Origin: Tillus elongatus
Lineage: Eukaryota > Arthropoda > Insecta > Coleoptera > Cleridae
Assembly: GCA_964006375.1 (NCBI GenBank)
Contig: OZ023267.1
Location: 83,809,406-83,873,405, forward strand
Length of the DNA stretch: 64,000 nt
Direction: 5' to 3'
How positions within the stretch are numbered: the first letter of the stretch is position 1; each line of letters starts with the position of its first letter. The translations under genes were made by a program, and so were the position numbers. Positions 10,932-28,689 of the stretch are shown here, one piece after another. The notes under the pieces were generated by a model that was not told the DNA's origin, ran no database searches, and saw only the letters and a program-made list of their open reading frames with translations.

Positions 10932-12833
10932 CTTTTGAATTGGACCTCCTATGGGTTGAATGACTCCAATATTAGTCGACCTGGTATAATAATGGGCAGT
11001 ATAAACCAGCGACAGCCATCAGTGGGTTGATCAAGTGAAACACCATGTAACAGATGCATAAATCTTGAATGTTTAATCCACCTATAATAAAAGGAAAATT
11101 CATAATTAATCATAAAATCAGTAAAATAAAAATAAATGATTACTATTCTGAGATAAATCTTCTCATAGCAATCAGTTATTTGGGGAATTGCTATGATAAA
11201 AAGCTTTAAGCAGTGTGACATTGAGTTTAAAAATTTTATAACCTAATAGAAATGTTACGATTATGTGGTTAAACCAAATAAATACTCAGACAGAGATATA
11301 TTGGGGGGTTGTCTTAACAAAATTATTACTAGAACTTGAGCACAGGTCAGCAATAAGTACAATACTTACAGTTTACACGTGATGTATATGTTTTTTTTGT
11401 AAATTATGTCCATATCACTCGATATTTTCTCCACACTAAAACATAAATAAAAACACATTAATAACTAAACATGTCCTGTATTATTGATAGTTAGTGCTGG
11501 TTAGGTAAGCAATGATAGCTATAAAAGCCATGTTTAATTAAAATGATCAATAATAACAATTTTTAAAATTTATAACCTTAACAATTTTGTAAAATTATCT
11601 CAGTAAAGAGGTTAATTAAGCCACATATCTAAATGTATATGTGTAACTTAAATTTTTAAGCATGTCATTAAAACCAAAGAATTATGCTCAAAAGATATTT
11701 ACCTACATATAATTTAAAATAAGATAATGAAAACACTCTATATAGACTATATATGAGAATGTGTGTTTTTATTAGAACCAAATGGACTAAGTTTTATCAA
11801 AGACAAAAATGTTAATGTTAAAAGGCTTTAAACCAAGATTCTAACATTTAAAAGTGTTTTCGTTTTATTTTTAGTATGATTTTTATATCTAGAATTAGTG
11901 AGGTTATTCTAATATTAGGCATTTAATTAATTTTATAAGATTTGAACTTAGCGGGCCATTAAAATATACATACATGTCAAAAGATGAGATAATAATTTTC
12001 AAGAAATCTTGCTGTGATAAAACAGAAAAAGGGGTTCAAGATTAATTTTCGACGATTTCTGATTTCCGCTTGAATAGGTTGTTTTGTTAAGCCGCAAGGA
12101 GCGAGCGTCGTATTTCCCTCCAGCAAGAAATTTAATATTTTAAAACCATTTTATGTGTCAACAATGCCCGTTTGTTCCTGTAAGTAACAGAAGAAATAGA
12201 TTAAACGACCCAGAGTAAGAAAATCATCCAGGGAATAATAATATAATGGTAAATCACGTCAAGACTTGCATATAAAATCAGCCAAAGGAAACAAGGTATC
12301 GAAAAATCCTTTTAATTTGTTCAAATCAAACCAGAAGGGAAGAATTTTTAATTATAAAGATAAGCAAACTGTCAACCGTTTGTCTAGCTATAAATGTATT
12401 TGTAGGAAAAGCAGAATTTTAACTTATAAGCAGAAATACAACTTATATTCCCACGTTAGTTGAAAAGCGGAATCATAGAGGGCGCGAAGTGTCTAAAATG
12501 TGAAATCTAAAAAACCATATTTATCAATTTTGTAAACCCTAATACTATAAAATCCTGTCACGTAATTTATAGTCAAATTTGTTCTTAAATATAGTATATT
12601 AGAGGATTCGTTTTAAGATAATATTCTAAAAAGTTCATAAAACAAAAAATTTTGTTACGAGTTTAAATAGGACGTATTTCTTTGGGTATATTGAGATATG
12701 GTTAAGATTTTTTATTGCATATAGCAGTCTATTCTCTCCAAATTAGAACCGACTACTGGGATAGAGTTAGAGCAGAGCCAGGGCAACTAAACTTATAAAG
12801 GTAAATTTATTTGGTAGAGTCAACGAAAGGCAA

Positions 12834-12834
<1 letters not shown>
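10932..12834. other. AT-rich intergenic sequence, nothing recognised
   Basis: No reading frame, RNA gene or repeat structure that I can support is visible in this stretch. Confidence 0.6.

Positions 12835-12906
<72 letters not shown>
12835..12906. repeat. (TA)n microsatellite, 72 bp
   Basis: Perfect alternation of T and A. It is followed at 12907-13327 by about 420 bases of AT-rich sequence in which I see nothing. Confidence 0.95.
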
Positions 12907-12908
<2 letters not shown>

Positions 12909-13324
12909 CCACTAACACTACTCGGAAATAACAAGGGTTGAAGCCACTTAATAATTTAATATATACATAGGAATTAAATGATTATAAAACCACAGTCAGA
13001 AACATTTATTAAAGAAACACCTCAAAATCACACAAATAAAGATGAAATTTGCTTAATTTATACATAGACATTGTGTGAAAACCGTCTATATTAAAATACA
13101 ATTTAAAAATACAATATATATAAAGGTAAAATCATCATAAATTATACCTTTATTATTAAAATAAAATATATATCTACGGTGATCTTTTACGATATAAAAT
13201 CGTTATACAAATATTTAAAAAAATCATTTACAATATAAATACGTATAATCATAACAATTGACGCCCATAAACGAGGGGCAGTAAAACCTGTAAACAAATA
13301 CAAATACTATACACCCCAATAATA

Positions 13325-17636
<4,312 letters not shown>

Positions 17637-17671
17637 TCCTTGGGAACATCTGTGTTTGGTTCAGTGAGCTC

Positions 17672-18034
17672 CCATCTGATGTGGTCTATAAGTTGGACTG
17701 TAAAAATTGTTCTCTTTTTTATGTCGGTCAGCCCTCACAATCTGTTGGTAGTAAGATTAGTCAACATAGGAGTGACTTCAGACTTAAACCCGATAGATGT
17801 GCATTGGCACATCATGTGTCAACATTGGGTCATAACATAGATTTTAAAAATGTCAAAATTTTGGATAGAGAAACCAATCTGAAAAAACGTTCCCTTCTGG
17901 AAATGTGTCATATTCTTGAAAATGACACTATGAACTCCAAGTCAGATATTCAAAAAGTGAGTAACATATATAGTTATGTAATACTCTTTGATAGGTCTGA
18001 TGGCGCCTCTATGTTGGCCGGTTCTGTATTTTAG
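17672..18034 (+). pseudogene. GIY-YIG endonuclease domain of the Penelope-like copy
   Basis: The open frame begins upstream of VVYKLDCKNCSLFYVGQ, which contains the YK...FYVGQ core that corresponds to the GIY-YIG motif, followed by SKISQHRSDFR, with the expected arginine and histidine, and ALAHHVSTLGHNIDF. The CxxC spacing DCKNC is typical of Penelope GIY-YIG domains. About 118 residues are open to the stop at 18034. It is cut off from any RT of its own because the copy is 5'-truncated at about 17637. It would nick DNA to prime reverse transcription if attached to an RT. Confidence 0.8.
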
Positions 18035-18157
18035 AATAAGAAAATAAATTATAGCTTTCATCAATACATTAACAATACTCTACGATCAATGATTGTTTCT
18101 TGGTTTGCAGTTGTCACTAATGTCTATGGTCGGTGTATAACGTGAAAAAATTGGGTT

Positions 18158-18515
18158 GTGTGTGTGTGTGTTTTGTGTCTTTAACGTCGGCCTATTTCCT
18201 CGACTATGGCCAATCACCGACGCCAGAGCAGTTTCACCTCACTATCCTGGAAATTTTGCCGAACCCCTGCCTTTCTGTAAGGAGGGTAGGGATCTTTACG
18301 GTGCCCAACATTGCATGGGCACGGGACCGACGGCTTTACGCCCCCTCCGAAGGGCGGAACGTGCAGACATTCAACTTGCTCAAATACAATGCCAGAACCT
18401 CGGTTGATGTTAATGTTACAGTTTGTACTGAAAAAGTGAAAGGAGTATCCTCGGATCGAACCCAGTACCTTTCGGTTCAGAGGCACACGTTCTTACCCCT
18501 AAACCATTGAGGTTC
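18158..18515 (-). mobile_element. tRNA-derived SINE, full-length copy in unit A
   Basis: The insert is flanked by 15-bp duplications TGAAAAAATTGGGTT (18143-18157) and TGAAAAAATGGGGTT (18516-18530), and the inverted Penelope arm shows the empty site near 16680-16715. In SINE sense (minus strand) it opens with a tRNA-like head carrying a B-box, GGTTCGATCC, and ends in a (CA)n tail. It is about 358 bp, nearly equal to the copy at 40159. Confidence 0.85.
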
Positions 18516-18982
18516 TGAAAAAATGGGGTTAGATGTCCAAATTCTTCTACGTGAATTTTTCAAAGCTTTTTTAATATTTTAACCTTGCTAACTCTTTTTT
18601 ATGCTTTTTCAAGACTGGCTTTGAATGTTTTTGACGTAGAAATGTTCGCGTAAAGTTACATGTAGTTTGTAAAATGGTTCTTACACTTCCTGTTTTTTGC
18701 ATGTTTTTGTGGCAGAGTTTCTCGGTTTTGATGTTTCTGGCTTTGCTTTTCAATTAGTTACAGTGCTGTAAGTGTTCATTGTTGCATAATCTAGGTGTTA
18801 TGTTAACATTTATTCATTATTTCAGTGCTCCTGAGGTTGCCTGGAACTCAGGCGAAGTATATCGAGTATTTACTACAGAGTGACTTTCTTTCAAATATAG
18901 CCCTCAATTTTTGGTCGTAACTGCCCTTAAAAGTATACAAATATTACCACGCTAACGTGTAACGACTGTTACTCCTCCCTTC

Positions 18983-18985
<3 letters not shown>

Positions 18986-19076
<91 letters not shown>

Positions 19077-19112
19077 AAATATAATATAATAACGAGAATA
19101 AAATATATATAT
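18986..19112. repeat. (TA)n microsatellite with impure right flank
   Basis: A perfect array covers 18986-19071. From 19072 to 19112 the sequence is A/T with AAAATAAAAT interruptions. Unit B has a pure array here (42882-42988). Confidence 0.9.
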
Positions 19113-20460
19113 GCGCAATGGAGAATGGCGCGAATGAGGGTTCTAGGTTTTCGCGGCATCTTCCACGTACACACAGTACACAAAAAATGGAAGCTGTGGG
19201 TATCAGCATGACGGAGCAGCTGCTCATAACACAAGGAATGTAAACGCGTTTCTTGAGGAGACATTCGAAGATAGGTCGATGGCTAACAATGGTCTACAAA
19301 GATATCCACCTCATTCTCCAGATATTACGTCTAAGGATTTTTATATCTGGGAACCATAAAAAATATTGTTTATTCAACTCCTCCCACCACAAAAGAGGAT
19401 ATGAAGAGAAAATTACACGGAGCATCTCGTTCATTAAGTGCAGGAGATATCCAAAGAGCAACTGGTAGCCACTTGTTAAAAAGAATAGAAAAATGCCTGG
19501 AACAAAATGGTAATCATTTTGAGCATCTACTTAAGTATGCTTAGAAATCCTAATTTTGTTTGTTATATGCCTACCTACCTATTGGTTTAGGTATTTAAAA
19601 TAAATCTGTCATTTCATGTTTCATTTGGTTACTTTCTATAACTTGTTTACCTTGTGTCACAAAAATAAATGATCAAGCTTTTTTTTACTAATAATGATTT
19701 CCAATGTTTTAATAGATACAGCTACTTAACACCTACAGTTAAGCAATTGACACAAGTTAATTGACTCCGCTTATTATTAGTAGGTATTATGGATTTTTGT
19801 AACGACATCAACACGCAAATCATTTCGTGTATAATTCTTTACAACTCTCGTTCCATAAGAAATATGTGGATGCCCACCTTTAAATGTCAATTATCATCAA
19901 GACAATTAACTTTAGGTAAAGGAAACTTTCTAACCATTTTACAAGGAATTTAATTGCCAATCGATCTAAGTAACAATATACAGGTGTTCCTTCTAAAATT
20001 GTTGACTTATTCTAGTTGAACTTTATGAAAAATTATAGGTTAATTGTGAACATCCTGTATATCTTTTTTACGTTCTGCTTCGAGATCTTGATACATTGTC
20101 ATATTACAAAATCGTATGCAAAATTTCAAACTCCAACATGATTTTATTGTATAGGTAGGTACGATGATTTCAAATTTGACGCCCACATTGTAAATTGTCA
20201 ATAACGCAAAAACTGTGACCTTTTCACATATCTAACCCTTTACAGAATGAGTATAAAATTTTGTGTAGAAGTCAAAAATGCAATAATATATAGGGTCTTC
20301 CATTAAAAATAGCAAAGTTAATGCCGACTGGTGACAGAATGACGCCATTATTCTAGATCGATAGAGCACCCATGAATACGTCGCTGCAACAATTTTCAGA
20401 AATCAGCTACCATCAATAGGTGATATATTTTTAATGTGCGGTCTATGTGGGACAGCCTGA
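19113..20460 (+). mobile_element. DUF4817/Tc1-type transposon, 3' part (unit A)
   Basis: This is the 3' portion of the same family as 13424-15345, in the opposite orientation. The transposase C-terminus is readable from about 19197 to 19544: [19 protein letters not shown], then QRYPPHSPDIT, then TGSHLLKRIEKCLEQNG, ending at a stop near 19545 shared by related copies. Frame changes occur near 19235 and 19360. The non-coding remainder ends in GTCTATGTGGGACAGCCTGA at 20460, directly followed by a TA array. Confidence 0.8.
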
Positions 20461-20467
20461 ATATATG

Positions 20468-20536
<69 letters not shown>
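20461..20536. repeat. (TA)n microsatellite
   Basis: ATATATGTATG followed by a pure TA array. The unit B array (44337-44432) is 20 bp longer. Confidence 0.95.
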
Positions 20537-20539
<3 letters not shown>

Positions 20540-22156
20540 TGAAAATAGAAATAGAATAGCAAATATCATATCCCTATAAAAATAAATGTCTCCGCCTATG
20601 GAATACCTATAATAGGTCGGTTCAGTAGGGATGAGTCACTTCTTATATAGTGGAACCAGAGTATAATTAACTTAGAAGTACTAAGTCAGCTAAGGAAAAA
20701 ACAACCAAAGGTTATATTTAGTTGTTTTTTGAACCAACAATAAAGACAACTTTTTTTAACTTGAAACAAACTGAATTATTTTTGAGTACTCTGAGTAAGC
20801 TGGTCTTCCTATACATTTATCTATACCTACTTACAAGTATGTATAAAAATAGTCATTATACATACCCTTTCGAAAGTTATCATGCCTCCATCACTTGATA
20901 TACAGGTTGGTCGTTTTAAAATGGCTAACTTTAACAAACATTGCTACAAACGTAATAAAATCGACATGATATTTCAGGTGTGCTTCAAAAGATCTTTATT
21001 TTTCCTTGATTAACAACGACAGGAAAAACTGTAGACAGAAAACCGGCTTCCATTTCACAATAATCCGGTTAAAAAATAACAACCTTTTATTTGAGTTTCA
21101 CAAAACATTCCGATTATATAAATAATTTGTTCAAAAAAATGTTAAAAAAGAATCTAAGTAATTTTATCTGGCTGGTTATTTGATTATTTATTTTATTTAC
21201 AATCACAGTCATTATTACGTAGATAAATGAAGTAATGGGCTCAAGTGTTCAGATTTGTGATACGTTCGTTATATACCTACATACTGGTTACCATTATGAA
21301 TTTAGCAAAAAAATGACTATAAAACTAAAATATTGACGTTTTCAAGACTACTTTAAGACGCATTTATAGAATAATGAGCCAAGTAATAATGGCTGTAAAA
21401 AATTAATGGCCTAATGTAACTTGTGTAACTAATAGCAAAGCTATTTTGATTAATTAAAACACAAAGCTTCTTGTAGTACCTACTCTGATCTGGATGCTCT
21501 TCTAGTCACCTTAATCTTGATGAGAGATTCCTATAAACTTTCTGGCAGATACAGGTGCACCACATAACGTAAAACGCCCCAGCCCATTTACATTTGTATT
21601 GTTTTGAAAATATGTAAGCAGGTGACGCACCAAATCGCAGGTATTTGCAAAATCTTTGAAATCAACATATAATTAACAAACATGATAATCGCGTTCTAAG
21701 TCTTAAAATAAAATACAAAATATACTAAGTTTAAACAGTTTTTCCCGTGTTATCGCGTACCTTTACAATAAGTTACTTTTAGCTTTCCGTTAATAATGAC
21801 CTTCCAAATAATAATACTTATGCTTTCTTGTACAAAGTTCTTCTATACCTAATCACTGACGTCATGGTGTAATCATCTTATCTCTTGAACATTTTGCTGG
21901 TATTTATAAGAAGAGAAACATCGCTTGATATAATGGGTTAGAGTTTACGCTTACTCTAATGGGCAATAGAGTTTACGCTTACTCTAATGGGCGATATATG
22001 TATTATCAACCCATTTATGGATTCGCCTCCATCAAATATTCCGTCTTACTTGATGATTTACAAATATTTATCTTGGAAGAAACTACAGCACCACTAACTT
22101 TCACTTACACGTACAACGGCGACACCGCATTGAATAACTACTGAGAGCACAAAAAA
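20537..22156. other. AT-rich sequence without recognised genes
   Basis: I see no supported gene. The only structure is a two-copy 28-bp tandem repeat at 21939-21992 (unit TAGAGTTTACGCTTACTCTA plus 8 bases). The corresponding unit B stretch is 44433-46052. Confidence 0.6.
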
Positions 22157-22222
22157 TCAACGTCAGGCATGGTCACTGGTTGGATGGGCGACCACCTTGG
22201 AACACCGTGTGCTGTTGAATGT
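22157..22222 (+). pseudogene. 5S rRNA-like fragment (pseudogene or SINE3 head)
   Basis: About 66 bases resemble the 3' half of an animal 5S rRNA gene, including TCAACGTCAGGCATGGT, TTGGATGGGCGACCACC and GGAACACCGTGTGCTGTTG, in 5S order and spacing. This part includes what is normally the end of the internal promoter region. The 5' half is missing. It could be a 5S pseudogene or the remnant of a 5S-derived SINE; the following 100 bases show no recognised SINE body. Confidence 0.7.
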
Positions 22223-23236
22223 TATCGGATGGCAAAACCGAGAGAAACAGTTGGACTCAGATTGAGTTAGAATATTTCCTTTCTTACTCAAAAAATAATA
22301 AATTACAGAAAAATAAATATTTAAGTGAAGGAACAATTGAAGTATGTAAAGCAATGATGAGACTAACCAAAAAATGAGAACTTCAGAAGTAAAAGTCGTG
22401 CAATAAATGACACGCCTACCTCCCAGAAATAAGCAAAAAAATTTATTACATGTACTCTGCAGGACGTAGTTAGCGTGTCAAAAATAAAAGAAAAAACGTG
22501 TAAAGAACCTTTAAATAGAATGTATGTGAACAAACATATTCCAATTTGTATTAGCGAATAATCAAAAGGAAAGATCGCCAGGACGAACTACTTCCTTACC
22601 TACGTAATGATGTAGAAGACAAGCTGATAATATTTCTAGTCGAAAAACAAACAACAAGAAAAGCTCGTTTTATACCCTTAAGTAATATTGCATAATAATT
22701 ATTTTTCTATTATTAACACTAGCCACAATACTTGACAGCTTTTGGCCTATAATCGAGCTTGTTTTCATGATTAAGGCTTGTTTGGACTATTCAGAGGCCA
22801 CCCGTTTCTCGTAACAGCAGAAGCGTTTTTTTTGGTATTTGACATTTCATACTCATACTAATTTACTAATGACCAAAATTATACAGTATACAGTACCTAC
22901 ACAGATTTATGTTTGTGCTCATATTAACATAATTTTGTTAAACTCATCCAAAAATCAAACTATCAAAACTATTTTATGTGACTTTTTGGATTTTATTTCG
23001 CTTTTGCTTTTTTCTTCTTTTCTTTCTTCCATAGTTTATAACTTAGTGTTAAATTTGCAAAGCTTAGGTAAATCAAGATTCCAGGGCATTTATCAGAAAT
23101 ACTTTTAAAATTAGTTAACAGCAGTAGAAAAAGCACAGTAGCTATTATAATCGTAAAAAAAATATTTTTTATTATCCACTCTGATGATTTGGGTCAATCA
23201 CATATCTTATAAAATTTCGTTGTCGTATACACATCC
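22223..23236. other. AT-rich sequence without recognised genes
   Basis: Open frames here are short and without motifs. The unit B equivalent is 46119-47130. Confidence 0.6.
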
Positions 23237-23282
23237 ATACACACACGCGCGCGCGCGCCCGCGCGTGCGCACGCGCACCACA
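23237..23282. repeat. Alternating CA/CG purine-pyrimidine tract (unit A)
   Basis: CACACG then (CG)n then GTGCGCACGCGCAC gives about 45 bases of nearly strict purine-pyrimidine alternation, of the kind that can adopt Z-DNA. Unit B has a slightly different CA:CG balance at 47132-47175. Confidence 0.8.
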
Positions 23283-23487
23283 GACACGTTAAACCTTTTT
23301 ATAAAATAAAGTTAAATATTGCGACAAATATTTATATTCAAAGAAAACGCTCTGTTAAATCTATTTCATCATATACTTCAATTTTAATCTACACCATTTA
23401 AGCGCACAATTAAAACAAAAGTGGACTTCTAAGTCTTCCATTTTTTTGTTTGTTAAATTAAGTCATTACGCATTTTCGAGAGTAACG

Positions 23488-23543
23488 GGCGCAGAAGATC
23501 CTGTTATATAAAATATTTTATATAACAGGATCTTCTGCGCCCT
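23488..23543. repeat. Near-perfect 56-bp palindrome (unit A only)
   Basis: GGGCGCAGAAGATCCTGTTA and its reverse complement flank an AT centre (TATAAAATATTTTATA) without a spacer. Unit B keeps only the left half and then continues from a second ATCCTGTTATAT, so about 115 bases present in A are absent in B. Confidence 0.85.
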
Positions 23544-23605
23544 CGGGTGTTAAAGATACCGTTGGGTATACGCTTTTGTACGGGCGCCATACATCCTGTT
23601 ATATG

Positions 23606-23861
<256 letters not shown>

Positions 23862-24962
23862 TGGGTTAAACCGCGTCGCGAGTTTGTTGAAACTTGGCCT
23901 TTTGCTTCAGTTTTGGAGCAATTTTCAGGAGGTTAGGATTTCTTGCGTGTACGATTAAACACACTGAGACCTTAGAGATCATTTTCAGTTAGATTTGGGA
24001 AGTATGCAAATTGAGGCCTTAGATTTCCTTGTCTTTAATACCTCTTTATCTCCCGTAGAAAATGTTAGGCTCTACAAAGAGATTCTATGAAATTGTGTCA
24101 TACCTGGCTCAAGTTTTGCTGCGTACGTAAACGATTAAAAGTCAGTAAGCGACATTAACTCTGAAATTATACATGGAAATGTAAAATTTATATGCATATT
24201 ACATATATGATAACGCACTCGTTACCTCGAAAGACATATTCAATATTTTAAATTATAAAACACATTTAGTGTATTTTTGACTTTCGGAAAATATCTGCAC
24301 ACTTCCCTAGATATATCGACCTCCAATATATCCCTTAAAATTATTTCTCCATTTTTTATGTGGTAATATAAGGGAACCTTTTTTCGATAATCCAGCAATT
24401 TATGTTACTTCGCAAAAGTGATTACCGGATATTGAGGATTTTACGTTCGGGAAAATCTGACTGCTAAATCAGACAAATGGAGTATAGGTTATAAACCCAC
24501 AGTATAGTAAATTGCATTCATTTATTACCCGCAAAACAAAGCCACCTAACGAAAACTACAGAACACAAACTTAATATAGCGCAGTACATATCACGCTCGG
24601 TACAATTCAATAAATTTTATTTTATAGTATTGCTTATAGCCTTTGGAAACTAATACCAAGTCTAGACCCCATATGTACGTCGAGCGACTCTGGATGTTAC
24701 GTTTCACTTGCCAAGTGCTTTAATAAACTTTTTAAACCACATCGATTCAGTTTACATTTAACATCGTCCTACATGAGCAGTTTATGTGCCAGCAAAATGA
24801 TATGTTGGATGTGTTATTTATATGTATCTTAGTTTTCAATCAAACAAGAAATCAATTAATAAATAAAAAATTGCATTATTTTTTGCTAAAAAATTGGAAA
24901 GGAAATGTCACTCAGAAAACAAAGTAAAGGACAAGTAAAGTTTGGCACGACTAGTGGGTATT
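23862..24962. other. AT-rich sequence without recognised genes
   Basis: No supported gene. The unit B copy is 47701-48802 and carries small indels (4 bp near 47778, 2 bp near 48346). Confidence 0.6.
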
Positions 24963-25677
24963 GTATAATGTATAATGTATAATGTATAATGTATAATGTA
25001 TAATGTATAATGTATAATGTATAATGTATAATGTATAATGTATAATGTATAATATATAATGAATAATGTATAATGTATAATGTATAATGTATAATGTATA
25101 ATGTATAATGTATAATGCATAATGCATAATGCATAATGCATAAATCATAATGCGTAATGTGTAATGTGTAATGTGTAATGTGTAATGTGTAATGTGTAAT
25201 GTTTAATGTGTAATGTGTAATGTTTAATGTGTAATGTGTAATGTATAATGTGTAATGTGTAATGTATAATGTATAATGTATAATGTATAATGTATAATGT
25301 ATAATGTATAATGTATAATGTATAATGTATAATGTATAATGTATAATGTATAATGTATAATGTATAATGTATAATGTATAATGTATAATGTATAATGTAT
25401 AATGTATAATGTATAATGTATAATGTATAATGTATAATGTATAATGTATAATGTATAATGTATAATGTATAATGTATAATGTATAATGTATAATGTATAA
25501 TGTATAATGTATAATGTACAATGTATAATGTATAATGTATAATGTATAATGTATAATGTATAATGTATAATGTATAATGTATAATGTACAATGTATAATG
25601 TATAATGTATAATGTATAATGTATAATGTATAATGTATAATGTATAATGTATAATGTATAATGTATAATGTATAATA
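24963..25677. repeat. Heptanucleotide satellite (TATAATG)n, unit A, about 102 copies
   Basis: A 715-bp array of a 7-bp unit. It is pure on the right (25264-25677, apart from two TGTACAA variants) and degenerate on the left, where TGCATAA, TGTGTAA and TGTTTAA variants cluster at 25115-25262. Because 7 is not a multiple of 3 and the unit lacks stops in one orientation, all minus-strand frames stay open and give a false 309-codon frame. Confidence 0.95.
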
Positions 25678-26743
25678 GTAGATAGGGAGACACTTGAGCG
25701 TATCCATCCGAGCGTTCTGATTAGCCGTTTCCGAGGAGTGGGGGTAAAGGCCCCGCCCCCTTTTCATGCGCATGGGCGTGACACACGCATGCCCGATACA
25801 TCTGTCATCTGCCATCTGCCAGCTGTCAGCTGTCAGCTGTCAAATGTCGTCTGTCAGTTGTCAGGTTCAAAAATGGCTGCCGCTCATGCATACCTGGTGT
25901 TTGTTGCTGATTTCCGCTCGCTGACTGTTTGTTTGTTATAGCTATACACCGAATGTTAGGTTAGAGATGTGTGTATATGTTGAACATGTGCCGGCTGCCC
26001 GCTAGCCGGGAATGACATACACAAACACACACAGGCGCGCGTTTGTTTGTTAGGTTATGTTTCCATGTTATGCCGGCCATCCGCCAGCAGAGAATGTTAA
26101 GTTCGATTGTTGTTGTTGTGACATATAAGCTCACCACGTGTTGGCTCTTTGACGTATGTTAGGTTAGGACTCCGATTCTCGCTAGTCGAAAATTTTAAGG
26201 TTAAGTCTCCACACACACGCTTGTTTGTTAGGCTATGTTTGTTTGTTGTGACATACAAGTTCACGTGTTGGTGGTGTTGAATGTTAGGTTAAGTTTGTTT
26301 GTTTGTTGTTATGACATATAAGCTCACATGCTGGCTCTCTGACGTATGCCGAATATAAGGTTACGACTCCTCTAGCCAAATGGTTTCTTAGGTTAAGTCT
26401 ACACACATGCGTTTGTTTGTTTGTTAGGCTATGTTTCTTTGTTGTGACATATAAGCTTTCGTGTTAGTTTCCACATATGTCAATTCCCGCTAGCCGAATG
26501 TTAATTTGTTTGTTTGTTTGTTGAGGTTAAGTACACACGCGTGTTGTATGTTTGGTTATGATATGTTTGTTTGTTTGTTGAGGTTAAGTCTCCTCCCATG
26601 TGCTTGTTTGTTTTATGATTGTCAGGTTACACACGCACAGTTTGGGCGGGAAACTTGAATTTTATTGAAAAGTTGTGTCTCTGTGCGCATGTGTGTGTAG
26701 AGTATATATATTCGCTGAAATTATTATTATTATATGTACTCTA
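25678..26743. other. GC-richer block with GC box, then TTAGGTTA/GTTTGTTT-rich sequence
   Basis: 25735-25800 contains CCCCGCCCCC and other CpG-rich sequence; 25801-25865 is a degenerate CTGTCAG tandem; AAAATGGCTGCCGC follows at about 25869, resembling a YY1/Pho-type site overlapping an ATG with only 23 codons. From 25940 to 26640 short motifs TTAGGTTA and GTTTGTTTGTT recur irregularly. It could be a promoter or first exon carried by a repeat; no gene is proven. The unit B copy is 49757-50820. Confidence 0.4.
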
Positions 26744-26873
26744 CACACACACATACACATACACACATACACGCACGCACACACACGCGCACACACACAC
26801 ACGAACACACACCCACACCTACACGCGCGCACACACCCACACGCACGCACACACACACACACACACACACCTG
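26744..26873. repeat. (CA)n-rich microsatellite (unit A)
   Basis: Interrupted CACACA/CACGCA tract. The unit B copy (50821-50947) is slightly shorter. Confidence 0.9.
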
Positions 26874-27077
26874 CATTAAGTATTATGATATTTTTAATAC
26901 ATTTCCTAATGTGGTCTTCAAAGTGACCGTAGCGTATATGCAAATATACCTAACGTGCCGTTTGAAGCCCTGGGCGGCAAACTGCCTGATGGGTTCACAA
27001 TGGCAGTTCAACGCGCGCCAGGCGTCGAACGGGATAAGTGGCGCCAAACTACCCGTTCGGTACACAAAAAGGCGCCG

Positions 27078-28518
<1,441 letters not shown>

Positions 28519-28689
28519 AAACTGTTACCAAATGTGGATTCTAGGGGTCCTAGCTAGCGGAGTTTTTCTAGTACTGCGTTCTGCCCCTAGGAGCATATAG
28601 ATCTACCATTCTCGAGTCAGTAAGCCAAGCGGCTTCGCTAAGAAGGTTCCGTAAATTGTTAGTAAAAGTTATTTTGTGCGCACGTCGTT

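Larger units (their letters stand above)
17637..18942 (+). mobile_element. Penelope-like element, 5'-truncated plus-strand copy
   Basis: This copy starts at the GIY-YIG domain and continues through the same 3' non-coding sequence as the minus-strand copy, giving a head-to-head pair of inverted arms (16275-17095 against about 17735-18942). It is interrupted by a SINE at 18158-18515. Such inverted, 5'-truncated partners are commonly reported for Penelope-type insertions. Confidence 0.85.

Noticed and set aside
18944..19264. 106-codon minus-strand frame next to a TA array
   Set aside because: Antisense of the transposase remnant extended through TA repeats; the plus strand shows the recognisable QHDGA motif.
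24886..25815. 309-codon open frame repeating YTLYIIH (and 381 codons at 48749-49894)
   Set aside because: It is the translation of the 7-bp satellite; every frame on that strand is open, so it carries no coding evidence.
25940..26640. Telomeric TTAGG repeats
   Set aside because: TTAGGTTA occurs but is scattered among GTTTGTTT motifs with no regular 5-bp array.
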